From NCBI RefSeq assembly GCF_001187785.1, contig NZ_CP012154.1:1916501-1980500 (forward strand): a DNA stretch of 64,000 nt, given 5' to 3'. Below the pieces are notes generated by a model that did no database searches, was not told the origin of the DNA, and saw only the letters and a program-made list of their open reading frames with translations. Positions 19,140 to 27,503 of this stretch are shown piece after piece (position 1 is the first letter of the stretch; every line of letters begins with the position of its first letter). This DNA comes from Wenzhouxiangella marina. GTDB lineage: Bacteria; Pseudomonadota; Gammaproteobacteria; Xanthomonadales; Wenzhouxiangellaceae. Position numbers and translations under genes: made by a program.

Positions 19140-19631
19140 ATGGCAGAAGAAAACCAGGGCGCCGCACAGGGCGAGAACGCACAGAGCCGCGAGGCACAGA
19201 TGATCGTCCAGCACGTCTTCCTCAAGGACGCCTCCTACGAAGCGAAGTCTCCCCAGGAGCTGGACGGCGCCGAAGGCCAGCCGGACATGAACCTGAGCCT
19301 GTCGCAGCGCACCAACCAGCTCGACGACAATCGCTGGGAAGTGATCCTGAGCGTCACCGTGACCGCCAAGCAGGGCGAAAACACCGCCTTCCTGTGCGAG
19401 GTCCAGTACGGCGGCATCTTCCAGTTCGCCGGCTTCAGCGAGCAGCAGATGCCCTACGTGATCAACGTGCTGTGCCCGAACGTGCTGTTCCCCTACAACC
19501 GCACCCAGATCTCGAACATGGTCGCCGCCGGTGGTTATTTCATGCCGCCGATCCAGCCGGTCAACTTCGAGGCTGTCTTCCGTCAGCGTCTGGCCGAAGG
19601 GCAGGCTGGCGAGCAAGCCGGCAACGCCTGA
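19140..19631 (+). CDS. secB: Protein-export chaperone SecB
   Basis: 163 residues, with the conserved LKDASYEA, YGGIFQF, PYNRTQISNMVAAGGYFMPPIQPVNF stretches and an acidic/Ala-rich tail. SecB holds preproteins unfolded in the cytoplasm and delivers them to SecA. A ribosome-binding site GGAAAG lies upstream of the ATG. The gene ends 2 nt before gpsA, so the two are co-transcribed. Confidence 0.98.
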   Translation: MAEENQGAAQGENAQSREAQMIVQHVFLKDASYEAKSPQELDGAEGQPDMNLSLSQRTNQLDDNRWEVILSVTVTAKQGENTAFLCEVQYGGIFQFAGFSEQQMPYVINVLCPNVLFPYNRTQISNMVAAGGYFMPPIQPVNFEAVFRQRLAEGQAGEQAGNA

Positions 19632-19633
19632 GC

Positions 19634-20635
19634 ATGAGCGCTCGCATCGCCGTCCTCGGTGCCGGCTCCTGGGGCACCGCACTGGCACTTCAGCTCGCCC
19701 GTCAGGGCCACGAAGTCCGCCTGTGGGCCCGGGACCCGGCCCAGGCCGAGGCGATGCAGCGTGACCGGGTCAACGAACGCTATCTGCCCGGCTTCGCGCT
19801 GCCCGAGAACCTCTCGGTCAGCGCCGATTTCGACGCCTGCCTCGCCGACGTCGACCGGCTGCTGGTGGTCACGCCCAGCCACGCCTTCCCGGAAACCCTG
19901 GAACGCCTGGCGCCACACCTGACACCCGAAATGGGCCTGGCCTGGGCGAGCAAGGGCTTCGAGCCCGGCAGCGGTCGTCTGCTGCACGTGGTCGCCGAGG
20001 AACGCTTCGGCACGGCGATGCCCCTGGCCCTGATCACCGGGCCGTCCTTTGCCAAGGAAGTCGCCGCCGGGCTGCCGACGGCCGTCACCGTCGCTGCCAG
20101 CAGTCCCGAGTTCGGTGAGACCTGGGCCGGGCTGCTGCACGGCTCGGGCTTTCGCGCCTACTACACCTCGGACCTGACCGGTGCCGAACTGGGCGGGGCG
20201 GTCAAGAACGTGCTGGCCGTGGCCTGCGGCATGGCCGACGGTCTGGAGCTCGGCGCCAACACCCGCGCCGCGCTCATCACTCGCGGCCTGGCCGAAACCA
20301 TGCGCCTGGGCAAAGCCATGGACGCCGACCCCCGCACCCTGATGGGTCTGGCCGGCATCGGCGATCTGGTGCTGACCTGCACCGGCGATCTGTCGCGCAA
20401 CCGCCGCCTGGGGCTGGCCCTGGGCCGCGGCCAGAGCGTCGACGAGGCCGTGGCCGAGATCGGGCAGGTCGTCGAAGGCATCAAGACCTCGCAGGAGACC
20501 ATGCGCCTGGCCGAGCGCTACGGCGTCGACATGCCGATCACCGAGCAGGTCCATGGCATCCTGTTCAAGGGCTGGAATGCGCGCACCGGCGTCAAGGTGC
20601 TGATGGAGCGCGACCTCAAGCGCGAAACGGAATAG
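19634..20635 (+). CDS. gpsA: NAD(P)H-dependent glycerol-3-phosphate dehydrogenase
   Basis: 333 residues from ATG 19634. The N-terminal Rossmann motif is VLGAGSWGTALA. LITGPSFAKEV, GGAVKNVLAVACG and MGLAGIGDLVLTC are conserved active-site regions. It makes sn-glycerol-3-phosphate for phospholipid synthesis from dihydroxyacetone phosphate. It directly follows secB and faces trmL tail to tail. Confidence 0.98.
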   Translation: MSARIAVLGAGSWGTALALQLARQGHEVRLWARDPAQAEAMQRDRVNERYLPGFALPENLSVSADFDACLADVDRLLVVTPSHAFPETLERLAPHLTPEMGLAWASKGFEPGSGRLLHVVAEERFGTAMPLALITGPSFAKEVAAGLPTAVTVAASSPEFGETWAGLLHGSGFRAYYTSDLTGAELGGAVKNVLAVACGMADGLELGANTRAALITRGLAETMRLGKAMDADPRTLMGLAGIGDLVLTCTGDLSRNRRLGLALGRGQSVDEAVAEIGQVVEGIKTSQETMRLAERYGVDMPITEQVHGILFKGWNARTGVKVLMERDLKRETE

Positions 20636-20676
20636 GGCGCTTCAGGGCGCACACCCGATTCGGAACGTCACGACTC

Positions 20677-21204
20677 CTAAAGCACCGCACCCGCGAAATC
20701 GAGCTGGCGCCAGGCCTCATAAGCCGCGACCGAGGCCGCATTGGCCAGATTCAGGCTGCGCGCTCCCGGCAGCTGCGGAATCCGCACCCAGCGGTCCTTC
20801 GGCACTCGATCCAGTACCGTGTCCGGCAGGCCCCGGGTCTCCGGACCGAACAGCAGGACATCGCCCCACTGAAAGCTGCAATCGCTGTGGCGAACGCTGC
20901 CGCGCGTGGTAAAGGCCCACCAGCGCGCCGGCGGATGCAGCTCGATGAAGGCATCCAGATCCGTATGGCGCTGGACGACGGCGCGCTCCCGGTAGTCCAG
21001 TCCGGCGCGTCGCAGGCGCCGGTCATCGAGGGCGAAACCCAGCGGTTCGATCAGGTGCAAGCGGGCCGGCAGATTGACGCAAAGACGCATCAGATTGCCC
21101 GTGTTCGGGGCGATTTCGGGCTCGAAGAGCGCCAGTTCCAGGCGCTGCATCGGGATCGGAGCATCGTCCGGGCTGTGTTCTGCATCACGTTTCACTTGAT
21201 TCAT
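20677..21204 (-). CDS. trmL: tRNA (cytidine(34)-2'-O)-methyltransferase
   Basis: 175 residues from ATG 21204, which has AGGTG just upstream. A second ATG at 21150 gives 157 residues, the length of Escherichia coli TrmL, but has no visible ribosome-binding site; either may be right. The SPOUT fold motifs are PEIAPNTGNLMRLC, LLFGPETRGLP and GARSLNLANAASVAAYEA. The enzyme 2'-O-methylates the wobble base of tRNA-Leu isoacceptors. It is divergent from nrdJa. Confidence 0.93.
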   Translation of the reverse strand: MNQVKRDAEHSPDDAPIPMQRLELALFEPEIAPNTGNLMRLCVNLPARLHLIEPLGFALDDRRLRRAGLDYRERAVVQRHTDLDAFIELHPPARWWAFTTRGSVRHSDCSFQWGDVLLFGPETRGLPDTVLDRVPKDRWVRIPQLPGARSLNLANAASVAAYEAWRQLDFAGAVL

Positions 21205-21234
21205 GCACCTGAAGATCGTAAGGTATCGGCCGCG

Positions 21235-21250
21235 GCACAAGATATTGTGT
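21235..21250. promoter_or_regulatory. NrdR box 1
   Basis: The 16-mer GCACAAGATATTGTGT fits the NrdR box consensus (acaCwAtATaTwGtgt) at nearly every position and is almost palindromic. It lies 95 nt upstream of the nrdJa start, between divergent trmL and nrdJa. Confidence 0.85.
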
Positions 21251-21266
21251 TGCAAACATCGGGCAG

Positions 21267-21282
21267 GCACAACAGGTTGTGA
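21267..21282. promoter_or_regulatory. NrdR box 2
   Basis: GCACAACAGGTTGTGA keeps the CACAA...TTGTG arms of box 1 but has a degenerate centre. It starts 32 bp after box 1, about three helical turns, the usual spacing of paired NrdR sites. Confidence 0.75.
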
Positions 21283-21344
21283 ACAAGCGCGGTAACAACC
21301 TGTGCATAACTCCTAACAAGATCGGTCTTTCAAGAGGTTGCGGC

Positions 21345-23489
21345 ATGAGTGTTTCGGCAGAAGCCCTGACGGCGGCGCTCCCTGACATCGCGTTTCAGGA
21401 AGCGTCCCTGGATATCTGGGACAAGAAGTATCGACTGAAGTCGAAAACAGGGGAAATCATCGACAAGGAAATGGACGACACCTATCGACGTGTCGCCCGC
21501 GCCCTGTCCGCCGTCGAGGCCACCCCGGAGGCCCGTGAACACTGGTTCCGCGAATTCCTCTGGGCGCTGCGCCGCGGTGCCATCCCCGCCGGGCGCATCA
21601 CCTCCAATGCCGGCGCCCTGGATCACAAGCCCGCCACCTCGACCATCAACTGCACGGTCTCCGGCACGATCGGCGACTCGATGAACGACATCCTCGGCAA
21701 GGTGCACGAAGCCGGCCTGACCCTGAAGGCGGGCTGCGGCATCGGCTACGAGTTCTCGACGCTGCGCCCGAAAGGCGCCTACGTGTCGGGTGCCGGCGCC
21801 TACACCTCGGGCCCGCTGTCGTTCATGGACATCTACGACAAGATGTGCTTCACCGTGTCCTCGGCCGGCGGCCGGCGCGGTGCGCAGATGGCGACCTTCG
21901 ACATCTCGCACCCGGACGTGGCCGATTTCATCCGCGCCAAGCGCGCCGACGGCGTGCTGCGGCAATTCAACTGCTCGCTGCTGATCACCGATGACTTCAT
22001 CCGCGCCGTCAAGAACGAAGAGGACTGGCCGCTGGTCTTCCCGGTCCTCGACAGCGAAGCCGGCGAGATCGACCTGAGCGATCCCGAGCAAGTGGTCTGG
22101 CGCGACTGGCCGCAGACCCAGGGTTACGTGGTCAACGAGGAAGGCCTGGTCGCCTGCAGGATCTACAGGACCATCCCGGCCAAGCGCCTGTGGAACATGA
22201 TCATGACCAGCACCTACGACTATGCCGAGCCGGGCTTCGTGCTGGTCGACCGCATCAATGACCAGAACAACAACTGGTGGTGCGAGAACATCCGCGCCAC
22301 CAACCCCTGCGGCGAACAGCCCCTGCCGCCCTACGGCGCCTGCCTGCTGGGCTCGGTCAACCTGACCCGCTTCGTCGAGGACCCCTTCACCGAGGACGCG
22401 CGCTTCAACTGGGACGAGTACCGTCGCACGGTCAAGATCTTTACCCGCATGCTCGACAACGTGGTCGAGATCAACGGGCTGCCGCTGGAACAGCAGCGCA
22501 AGGAGATCGAGTACAAGCGACGCCACGGCATGGGTTTCCTGGGGCTGGGCTCCACGGTCACGATGCTGCGCATGAAGTACGGCCAGGCCGATTCCCTGGA
22601 GTTCACCGAAAGGGTCGCCCGGGAAATGGCCGTGGCGGGCTGGGAAGTGGGTCTGGAGCTGGCCGAAGAGAAGGGCCCGGCGCCGATCATGAACGACGAG
22701 TTCGAGGTCACGGCCCAGATGCTCCGCCAGCGCCCGGAAATGAAGGCCGATGGCTTTCAGGTCGGCGACAAGGTTCCGGGCCGCGTGCTGCACGCCCGCT
22801 ACAGCCGCTACATGCGCAAGGTGGCAGAAGTCGCACCCGAGCTGGTCGAGAAGCTCGCCGAGACCGGCGCACGCTTCACCCATCACACCTCGATCGCTCC
22901 GACCGGCACCATCTCCCTGTCCCTGGCCAACAACGCCTCGAACGGCATCGAGCCCAGCTTCGCCCATCACTACAACCGCAACGTGATCCGCGAAGGCAAG
23001 AAGAGCAAGGAGAAGGTCAGCGTCTACTCCTACGAGCTGCTGGCCTACCGCACCCTGGTCAACCCGCAGGCCATGCCGTACTCGGAGGACCCGGCCGAGC
23101 AGCTGCCCGACTACTTCCTGACCGCCGAAACGATCACGCCGAAGGAGCACGTCGGCATCCAGGCCGCGGCGCAGAAGTGGATCGATTCGTCGATCTCCAA
23201 GACCGCCAACGTGCCGACGGATTACCCCTACGAAGACTTCAAGGACATCTACCTGTTCGCATGGGAGCAGGGCCTCAAAGGCTGCACCACCTTCCGCTTC
23301 AACCCGCAGGCCTTCCAGGGCGTGCTGGTGACCGAGAAGGACCTCGAATCGACCACTTACACCTTCGAGCTGGAAGACGGTTCGACGGTGGAGCTCAAGG
23401 GCAACGAGGAAGTCGAATACGATGGCGAAGTGCACACCGCGGCGAACCTGTTCGACGCGTTGAAAGAAGGCTACTACGGGAAGTTCTGA
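21345..23489 (+). CDS. nrdJa: Class II (adenosylcobalamin-dependent) ribonucleotide reductase, large part
   Basis: 714 residues from ATG 21345, which has AAGAGG upstream; an earlier GTG frame start lies inside an NrdR box and is discounted. The conserved active-site NPCGEQPLPPYGACLLGSVN contains the C-x-E radical/proton pair (C322, E324). HHTSIAPTGTISL and GLKGCTTFRFNP complete the barrel. The protein ends without the C-terminal cysteine tail, which the next gene supplies, as in Pseudomonas nrdJa/nrdJb. It makes deoxyribonucleotides independently of oxygen but needs B12. Confidence 0.96.
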   Translation: MSVSAEALTAALPDIAFQEASLDIWDKKYRLKSKTGEIIDKEMDDTYRRVARALSAVEATPEAREHWFREFLWALRRGAIPAGRITSNAGALDHKPATSTINCTVSGTIGDSMNDILGKVHEAGLTLKAGCGIGYEFSTLRPKGAYVSGAGAYTSGPLSFMDIYDKMCFTVSSAGGRRGAQMATFDISHPDVADFIRAKRADGVLRQFNCSLLITDDFIRAVKNEEDWPLVFPVLDSEAGEIDLSDPEQVVWRDWPQTQGYVVNEEGLVACRIYRTIPAKRLWNMIMTSTYDYAEPGFVLVDRINDQNNNWWCENIRATNPCGEQPLPPYGACLLGSVNLTRFVEDPFTEDARFNWDEYRRTVKIFTRMLDNVVEINGLPLEQQRKEIEYKRRHGMGFLGLGSTVTMLRMKYGQADSLEFTERVAREMAVAGWEVGLELAEEKGPAPIMNDEFEVTAQMLRQRPEMKADGFQVGDKVPGRVLHARYSRYMRKVAEVAPELVEKLAETGARFTHHTSIAPTGTISLSLANNASNGIEPSFAHHYNRNVIREGKKSKEKVSVYSYELLAYRTLVNPQAMPYSEDPAEQLPDYFLTAETITPKEHVGIQAAAQKWIDSSISKTANVPTDYPYEDFKDIYLFAWEQGLKGCTTFRFNPQAFQGVLVTEKDLESTTYTFELEDGSTVELKGNEEVEYDGEVHTAANLFDALKEGYYGKF

Positions 23490-23491
23490 TC

Positions 23492-24226
23492 ATGACGGTA
23501 CGCATCAACAAGAAGATCGTCGGCTACCACGTCGGCGAAAAGAAGGAAGAGAGCAAAGCCGAGACGGACAAGAAGGCCAATCGCAAGGCCGACATCATCC
23601 GCATGCACGAAAAGCTCGAGCGTCCGGAAGGGATGGAGTGCCTGGAAGGCGCCACCTACAAGATCCGCACGCCCCTCGATGACCACGCTCTGTACGTGAC
23701 GATCAACGACATCGTTTTGAACATGGGCACGGAGCACGAGCAGCGCCGACCCTTCGAGATCTTCATCAACTCGAAGAACATGGATCACTTCCAGTGGATC
23801 GTGGCCCTGACCCGAGTCATGTCCGCCGTGTTCCGCAAGGGCGGTGACGTCACCTTCATGGCCGAGGAACTGCAGGCCGTGTTCGACCCGAAGGGCGGCT
23901 ACTTCAAGCCCGGCGGTCGCTTCGTGCCGTCCATCGTCGCCGACATCGGCGCCGTGGTCGAGCACCACTTCAAGCGCATCGGCTTGCTGGAGCCCGACGA
24001 ACTCAGCGAGCAGCAGCAGCTGATGCTCAAGCAGAAGCGCGCCGAGGTCGAAGCCCGCGAAAAAGCCGAAGGGCAGGGCGCCGACCTCCCGGCCGTCACG
24101 CCCGACAGCGACACCGCCGACTACCCGGCCTCCGCCACGCTCTGCCACAAGTGCTCGACCAAGGCGATGGTGCTGCTCGACGGCTGCCAGACCTGCCTGG
24201 CCTGCGGCTATTCGAAGTGCGGCTAG
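23492..24226 (+). CDS. nrdJb: Class II ribonucleotide reductase, C-terminal component NrdJb
   Basis: 244 residues, starting 2 nt after nrdJa. It carries a TSCPD-type domain (about 60-165) and ends in a cysteine-rich segment, CHKCSTKAMVLLDGCQTCLACGYSKCG, whose cysteines would bind metal and re-reduce the active site. The N-terminal part is Lys/Glu-rich. This matches the second half of split class II reductases in Pseudomonas. A strong terminator follows. Confidence 0.93.
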   Translation: MTVRINKKIVGYHVGEKKEESKAETDKKANRKADIIRMHEKLERPEGMECLEGATYKIRTPLDDHALYVTINDIVLNMGTEHEQRRPFEIFINSKNMDHFQWIVALTRVMSAVFRKGGDVTFMAEELQAVFDPKGGYFKPGGRFVPSIVADIGAVVEHHFKRIGLLEPDELSEQQQLMLKQKRAEVEAREKAEGQGADLPAVTPDSDTADYPASATLCHKCSTKAMVLLDGCQTCLACGYSKCG

Positions 24227-24266
24227 TCGGTCGCCGCGGACCCGTGCCGCGTTGATTCCGGCCCTG

Positions 24267-24294
24267 AAAACGCCCCGATTGTCGGGGCGTTTTT
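24267..24294 (+). terminator. Rho-independent terminator after nrdJb
   Basis: An 8-bp GC-rich stem (CGCCCCGA/TCGGGGCG), extended by flanking A-T pairs, with a 3-nt loop, followed by TTTTT. It lies 40 nt past the nrdJb stop. Confidence 0.9.
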
Positions 24295-24601
24295 CGTTGG
24301 AGCCTTCGGTCCTTAGACGGCAATTCCAAAGCTTGTAGTAGCGTAGAAAGAAAATCGGGGGGCCCATGAGCGCCAGATCGGCCACATCGGTCAAATCGAA
24401 CGATGGCTCGATTCTCTTGGATCCACTGCCAGACACCGCTAGGCGGCGTGATCGGGGGAGGCCAGCTTCAGCGACACGATCGCCGACGACTCCGTTGCGA
24501 GCGATATGGCCACCGTCTCGATCTCGGTCCGAACCATGGAGATCTTCCGGGATCGCTTTGAATAGGGGCCAGACCCAGGACAGGCCACCACCTGACCGGC
24601 A
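24295..24601. other. Intergenic stretch without a supportable gene
   Basis: About 300 bp with short open frames on both strands that lack family resemblance and good starts. It contains TTTGAATAGGGGCCA (24557-24571), which recurs exactly, inverted, at 35888-35902 and resembles sequence often found beside repeat-associated transposase genes. It may be a decayed remnant; nothing further can be said. Confidence 0.4.
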
Positions 24602-24892
24602 TCAAGGCTGATCGTTGTCTCGGGCCACGTAGGTAATGAAGAAGCCCTTGAGGTCACCGTCTTCCACATAGGGCTCGACGTCGATCACCGTGTAGCCGCG
24701 CTCGTAGTACTCGGCATGCAACTCGGTCATCGCCGCTGCCGCGCGATGGGTGCGGGTGAGGGGATTGACGTCATGGTAGATCGTCAGGCCCTGACCGGGC
24801 TCGGGGCTGAAATGACGATGGTCTTCGGCTTTGAGGCCTGAGCTCAGCATCGGCCCGCACAGCGCGACGGCCAATAGCAACTTGTTGATCAT
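24602..24892 (-). CDS. Small secreted protein, unknown family
   Basis: 96 residues from ATG 24892 with AGGAGAG upstream; a longer in-frame start has no ribosome-binding site. A signal peptide (MINKLLLAVALCGPMLSSGLKA) precedes a short mature domain with HFSPEPGQGLTIYHDVNPL and a charged C-terminal half, YYERGYTVIDVEPYVEDGDLKGFFITY. No recognised domain. It is divergent from the first beta-helix gene and could share regulation through the palindrome at 25064. Confidence 0.7.
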   Translation of the reverse strand: MINKLLLAVALCGPMLSSGLKAEDHRHFSPEPGQGLTIYHDVNPLTRTHRAAAAMTELHAEYYERGYTVIDVEPYVEDGDLKGFFITYVARDNDQP

Positions 24893-25063
24893 GTTTTCCA
24901 CTCTCCTGGACTGGTGAGTCACGTTCCATACCCTTGCTTCACACGGCGCGGGCAGGGCCATGCCCGACCTCAAGCTTAATGCTTTCTTCGCGCCCGTCGT
25001 GAGTTCTTCATGCCCTTCGTGTTCGGGATTTCACTCGCTACCCACAGGCCTAAGTTCGAGAAC

Positions 25064-25081
25064 ACTGGCAGATCTGCCAGT
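25064..25081. promoter_or_regulatory. LuxR-type (las/rhl-like) box, perfect 18-bp palindrome
   Basis: ACTGGCAGATCTGCCAGT equals its own reverse complement and contains the CT-N12-AG form bound by LuxR-family regulators such as LasR and RhlR. It adjoins the -35 element of the promoter for the beta-helix gene at 25138. Confidence 0.75.
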
Positions 25082-25109
25082 TGATCAGGCCATCGCTGCG
25101 GGATAGATT
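25081..25109 (+). promoter_or_regulatory. Candidate activator-dependent promoter of the first beta-helix gene
   Basis: A -35-like TTGATC (25081-25086) and a -10-like TAGATT (25104-25109) are 17 bp apart, each matching 4 of 6 consensus bases. The LuxR-type box would be centred near -43 relative to a start at about 25116, the class II activator position. Confidence 0.55.
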
Positions 25110-25137
25110 TTCGCTCTGATCTCAAGGGGCGGCACGC

Positions 25138-27450
25138 GTGGGTTCGACGCGGCCGAATCAGACCATGCTAAGACACTCCTTTCTGACCGCCGCCGTCGCG
25201 CAGGCACTGCTGCTGGGTGCCGCCAGGGCGGCCACCATCACCGTCGATGCAACCATCGATGCGGTGCCGGCCGACGACGGCAGCTGTACGCTTCGCGAAG
25301 CCATCGAAAACGCCAACACAGACAGCCAGAATGGCCGCACCAGCCCGGGTGAGTGCGAGGCGGGGCAGGGGGCCGATCTGATCGACTTCGATGCGAGCAT
25401 ATTCGGCGGCACCCAGATCATCACCCTGAGCCAGGGCGAGATGGTGATCACCGAGTCGATCACGATCGCCGGCACCGGCGCGGAGCTGCTGACGATCGAC
25501 GCCAATCAGGCCAGCCGCCATTTCCATATCGACGATGGCAGCAGCGGCGAGCTCAGCCAGGCGAACCTCAGCGATCTGGCCCTGGTCAACGGATCGGTCA
25601 CCGGGAACGGCGGCGCGATTCTGACGCGTGAGAACCTGATCCTCGAACGATCGACGATTTCCGGGAGTGTTGCGGAAGGAAGTAGCGTTGGGATCGGCCG
25701 AGGAGGGGCGATCTATGCCGGTGGACAAGGCACGCCCAACGCATATCTGATGATCGAATCGTCAAACCTGATCAACAACGAGTCCCATATCTTTGGGGGC
25801 GCAGTCGTCGCTGAATTGGGTGATGACAGCTCCGTTGTCATCAACGACAGCTTTGTGGAAAACAACGCGTCCCTCCAGTCCGTCGGCGGCGCGAGAATAC
25901 GATCGGGCATCAATGCCTCGATCCTGATCCAGAACAGTTCGATCAGTGTCAATACGAGCGTCTTCAACTACGGAGGACTCTTCATTCAGGTCGACGAGTC
26001 CAGCTCGGTTGTTTTGCAGGATACGGTGGTTTCGCAGAACTCGGGCAGGAGGATCGGCGGCGCGGAGATTCGCCTCGACTTCAGTCCGGCAAATGCGCCC
26101 GGTTCCCTCTCCATCCGAGACAGCTTCCTATCGGGAAACCTCGCTGAATTCGGCCCCGCAGGCCTGGCCACCTCTGCTCTGGGCCATGTCGACACAACGA
26201 TCGAGCGAACCTCGATCAGGAACAATACCGCGACCCGTAGCTATGGCGGTGCGAACGTTTCATGGCATTCGGGCGACGTACAGATCATCGACTCGACCAT
26301 CTCGGGCAACGTGGCGGGCCAGAACTCCGGCGGACTTTATCTCTCCTCCTATTCCGACCAGTCGGCCATTCTTGGCAATGTGTCGCTGATCGGGAGCCGG
26401 ATCAGCGGTAATTCGGCGGCATCGATCGGTGGACTCAAGGTCTATCTGTATGGCAGCGAGCTTTCGGCAGCCAATCTGCTGATTTCAGGAAGCGAGATCT
26501 CGGACAACAGCGCCTACGACACGGCCGGCGCCGAGGTCTATCTCTACGGGCGCTATTCATCGACGTCGGCGACCATCTCCAACACGACGATCTCGGGCAA
26601 CGAGGCGGATCGTTTCAATGGCGGGCTTCGCGTGCGCGCCACACGAGAGCCGGGCGAGACGCATGTCAATACCATCGAACTGGTGGACAGCACTGTCACG
26701 GACAATGCGGCGGACCTTGCCACCGCGACGCCGGGTGCCGGGGCGGGGATCCGCCTCTACGACATCGAGCCCGGCGCCGGACGCCTGAGCCTGAACCGGA
26801 GCATCGTGGCCGGTAACCGACTCGGCGGCGCGGGCACAGTGGTCGACCTGGACGCCAACGGTGTCGCCATCGAGGCGGCCTATTCGCTGATCGGCGACAA
26901 CACGGGCTCGAGCCTGGCCGAAGCGCCTCTTGGATCACCCGATGCCAATGGCAATCTGATCGGCGATCCGAATGGAAGCGGTGTCATCGACCCGCGCCTG
27001 GGGCCGCTGTTCGAAAACGGCGGGTCGGCCCGAAGCCATGCGCCCAGGGCCAGCTCACCGGCACTGGATGCGGCAGGGACCGCCTGCAGCGGCCCGGACC
27101 AGCGCGGCGTGCCTCGGCCGCAGGGCGCGGCCTGTGACATGGGTTCGGTGGAGCTGACCGACGGGGTGTTTTCCGATCGCTTCGAGGCCTCGACGGTCAT
27201 CACCGAGTTCGGCCGTCGAGTGGCCCGACTCGTGCGGGCGGGGCTGCTTGGGCTGCGAAGCGAGTCCTCCGAGGCCACTTTGCTGCTCGAGGCCAACGAG
27301 CCGGGGGCCCCGGATTTGCGTCACGCCTGGCTGCATGGGCGACATCGAGGGCGGGATCCCGAGATCCGCCTGTCGCGCTTCGAAGACGGCCAACTGAGCC
27401 TGGGCGCCTGGGTGGCCGTGACGGAACCTCATCTTGAAATTCGCTGGTAG
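25138..27450 (+). CDS. CSLREA-type right-handed beta-helix exoprotein, copy 1
   Basis: 770 residues from GTG 25138, which has AAGGGG 8 nt upstream; ATG 25165 (MLRHSFL) aligns with the start of copy 2 and is an alternative. After a signal peptide ending near ARA comes the CSLREA-type segment (DDGSCTLREAIENAN), then about 500 residues of irregular beta-helix repeats with ISGN, GGA and GGL turns. A conserved block SLIGDNTGSSLAE follows, then the FSDRFEAS motif and an about 90-residue C-terminal domain ending in Trp. Probably secreted or surface-exposed. No catalytic site is recognisable. Copy 2 follows 53 nt downstream. Confidence 0.85.
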   Translation: MGSTRPNQTMLRHSFLTAAVAQALLLGAARAATITVDATIDAVPADDGSCTLREAIENANTDSQNGRTSPGECEAGQGADLIDFDASIFGGTQIITLSQGEMVITESITIAGTGAELLTIDANQASRHFHIDDGSSGELSQANLSDLALVNGSVTGNGGAILTRENLILERSTISGSVAEGSSVGIGRGGAIYAGGQGTPNAYLMIESSNLINNESHIFGGAVVAELGDDSSVVINDSFVENNASLQSVGGARIRSGINASILIQNSSISVNTSVFNYGGLFIQVDESSSVVLQDTVVSQNSGRRIGGAEIRLDFSPANAPGSLSIRDSFLSGNLAEFGPAGLATSALGHVDTTIERTSIRNNTATRSYGGANVSWHSGDVQIIDSTISGNVAGQNSGGLYLSSYSDQSAILGNVSLIGSRISGNSAASIGGLKVYLYGSELSAANLLISGSEISDNSAYDTAGAEVYLYGRYSSTSATISNTTISGNEADRFNGGLRVRATREPGETHVNTIELVDSTVTDNAADLATATPGAGAGIRLYDIEPGAGRLSLNRSIVAGNRLGGAGTVVDLDANGVAIEAAYSLIGDNTGSSLAEAPLGSPDANGNLIGDPNGSGVIDPRLGPLFENGGSARSHAPRASSPALDAAGTACSGPDQRGVPRPQGAACDMGSVELTDGVFSDRFEASTVITEFGRRVARLVRAGLLGLRSESSEATLLLEANEPGAPDLRHAWLHGRHRGRDPEIRLSRFEDGQLSLGAWVAVTEPHLEIRW

Positions 27451-27503
27451 GCCTCCGGCGCGCTCGACTGAGCCTCCAGGAACCTGCTGCACAAGGATCG
27501 ATC

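Noticed and set aside
21330-23435. A 701-residue minus-strand frame opposite nrdJa
   Set aside because: Same cause: GC-rich shadow of a real gene with clear nrdJ motifs on the plus strand.
24366-24611. An 81-residue plus-strand frame and a 76-residue minus-strand frame after the nrdJb terminator
   Set aside because: No ribosome-binding site, no recognisable domain, and skewed composition. Treated as non-coding.
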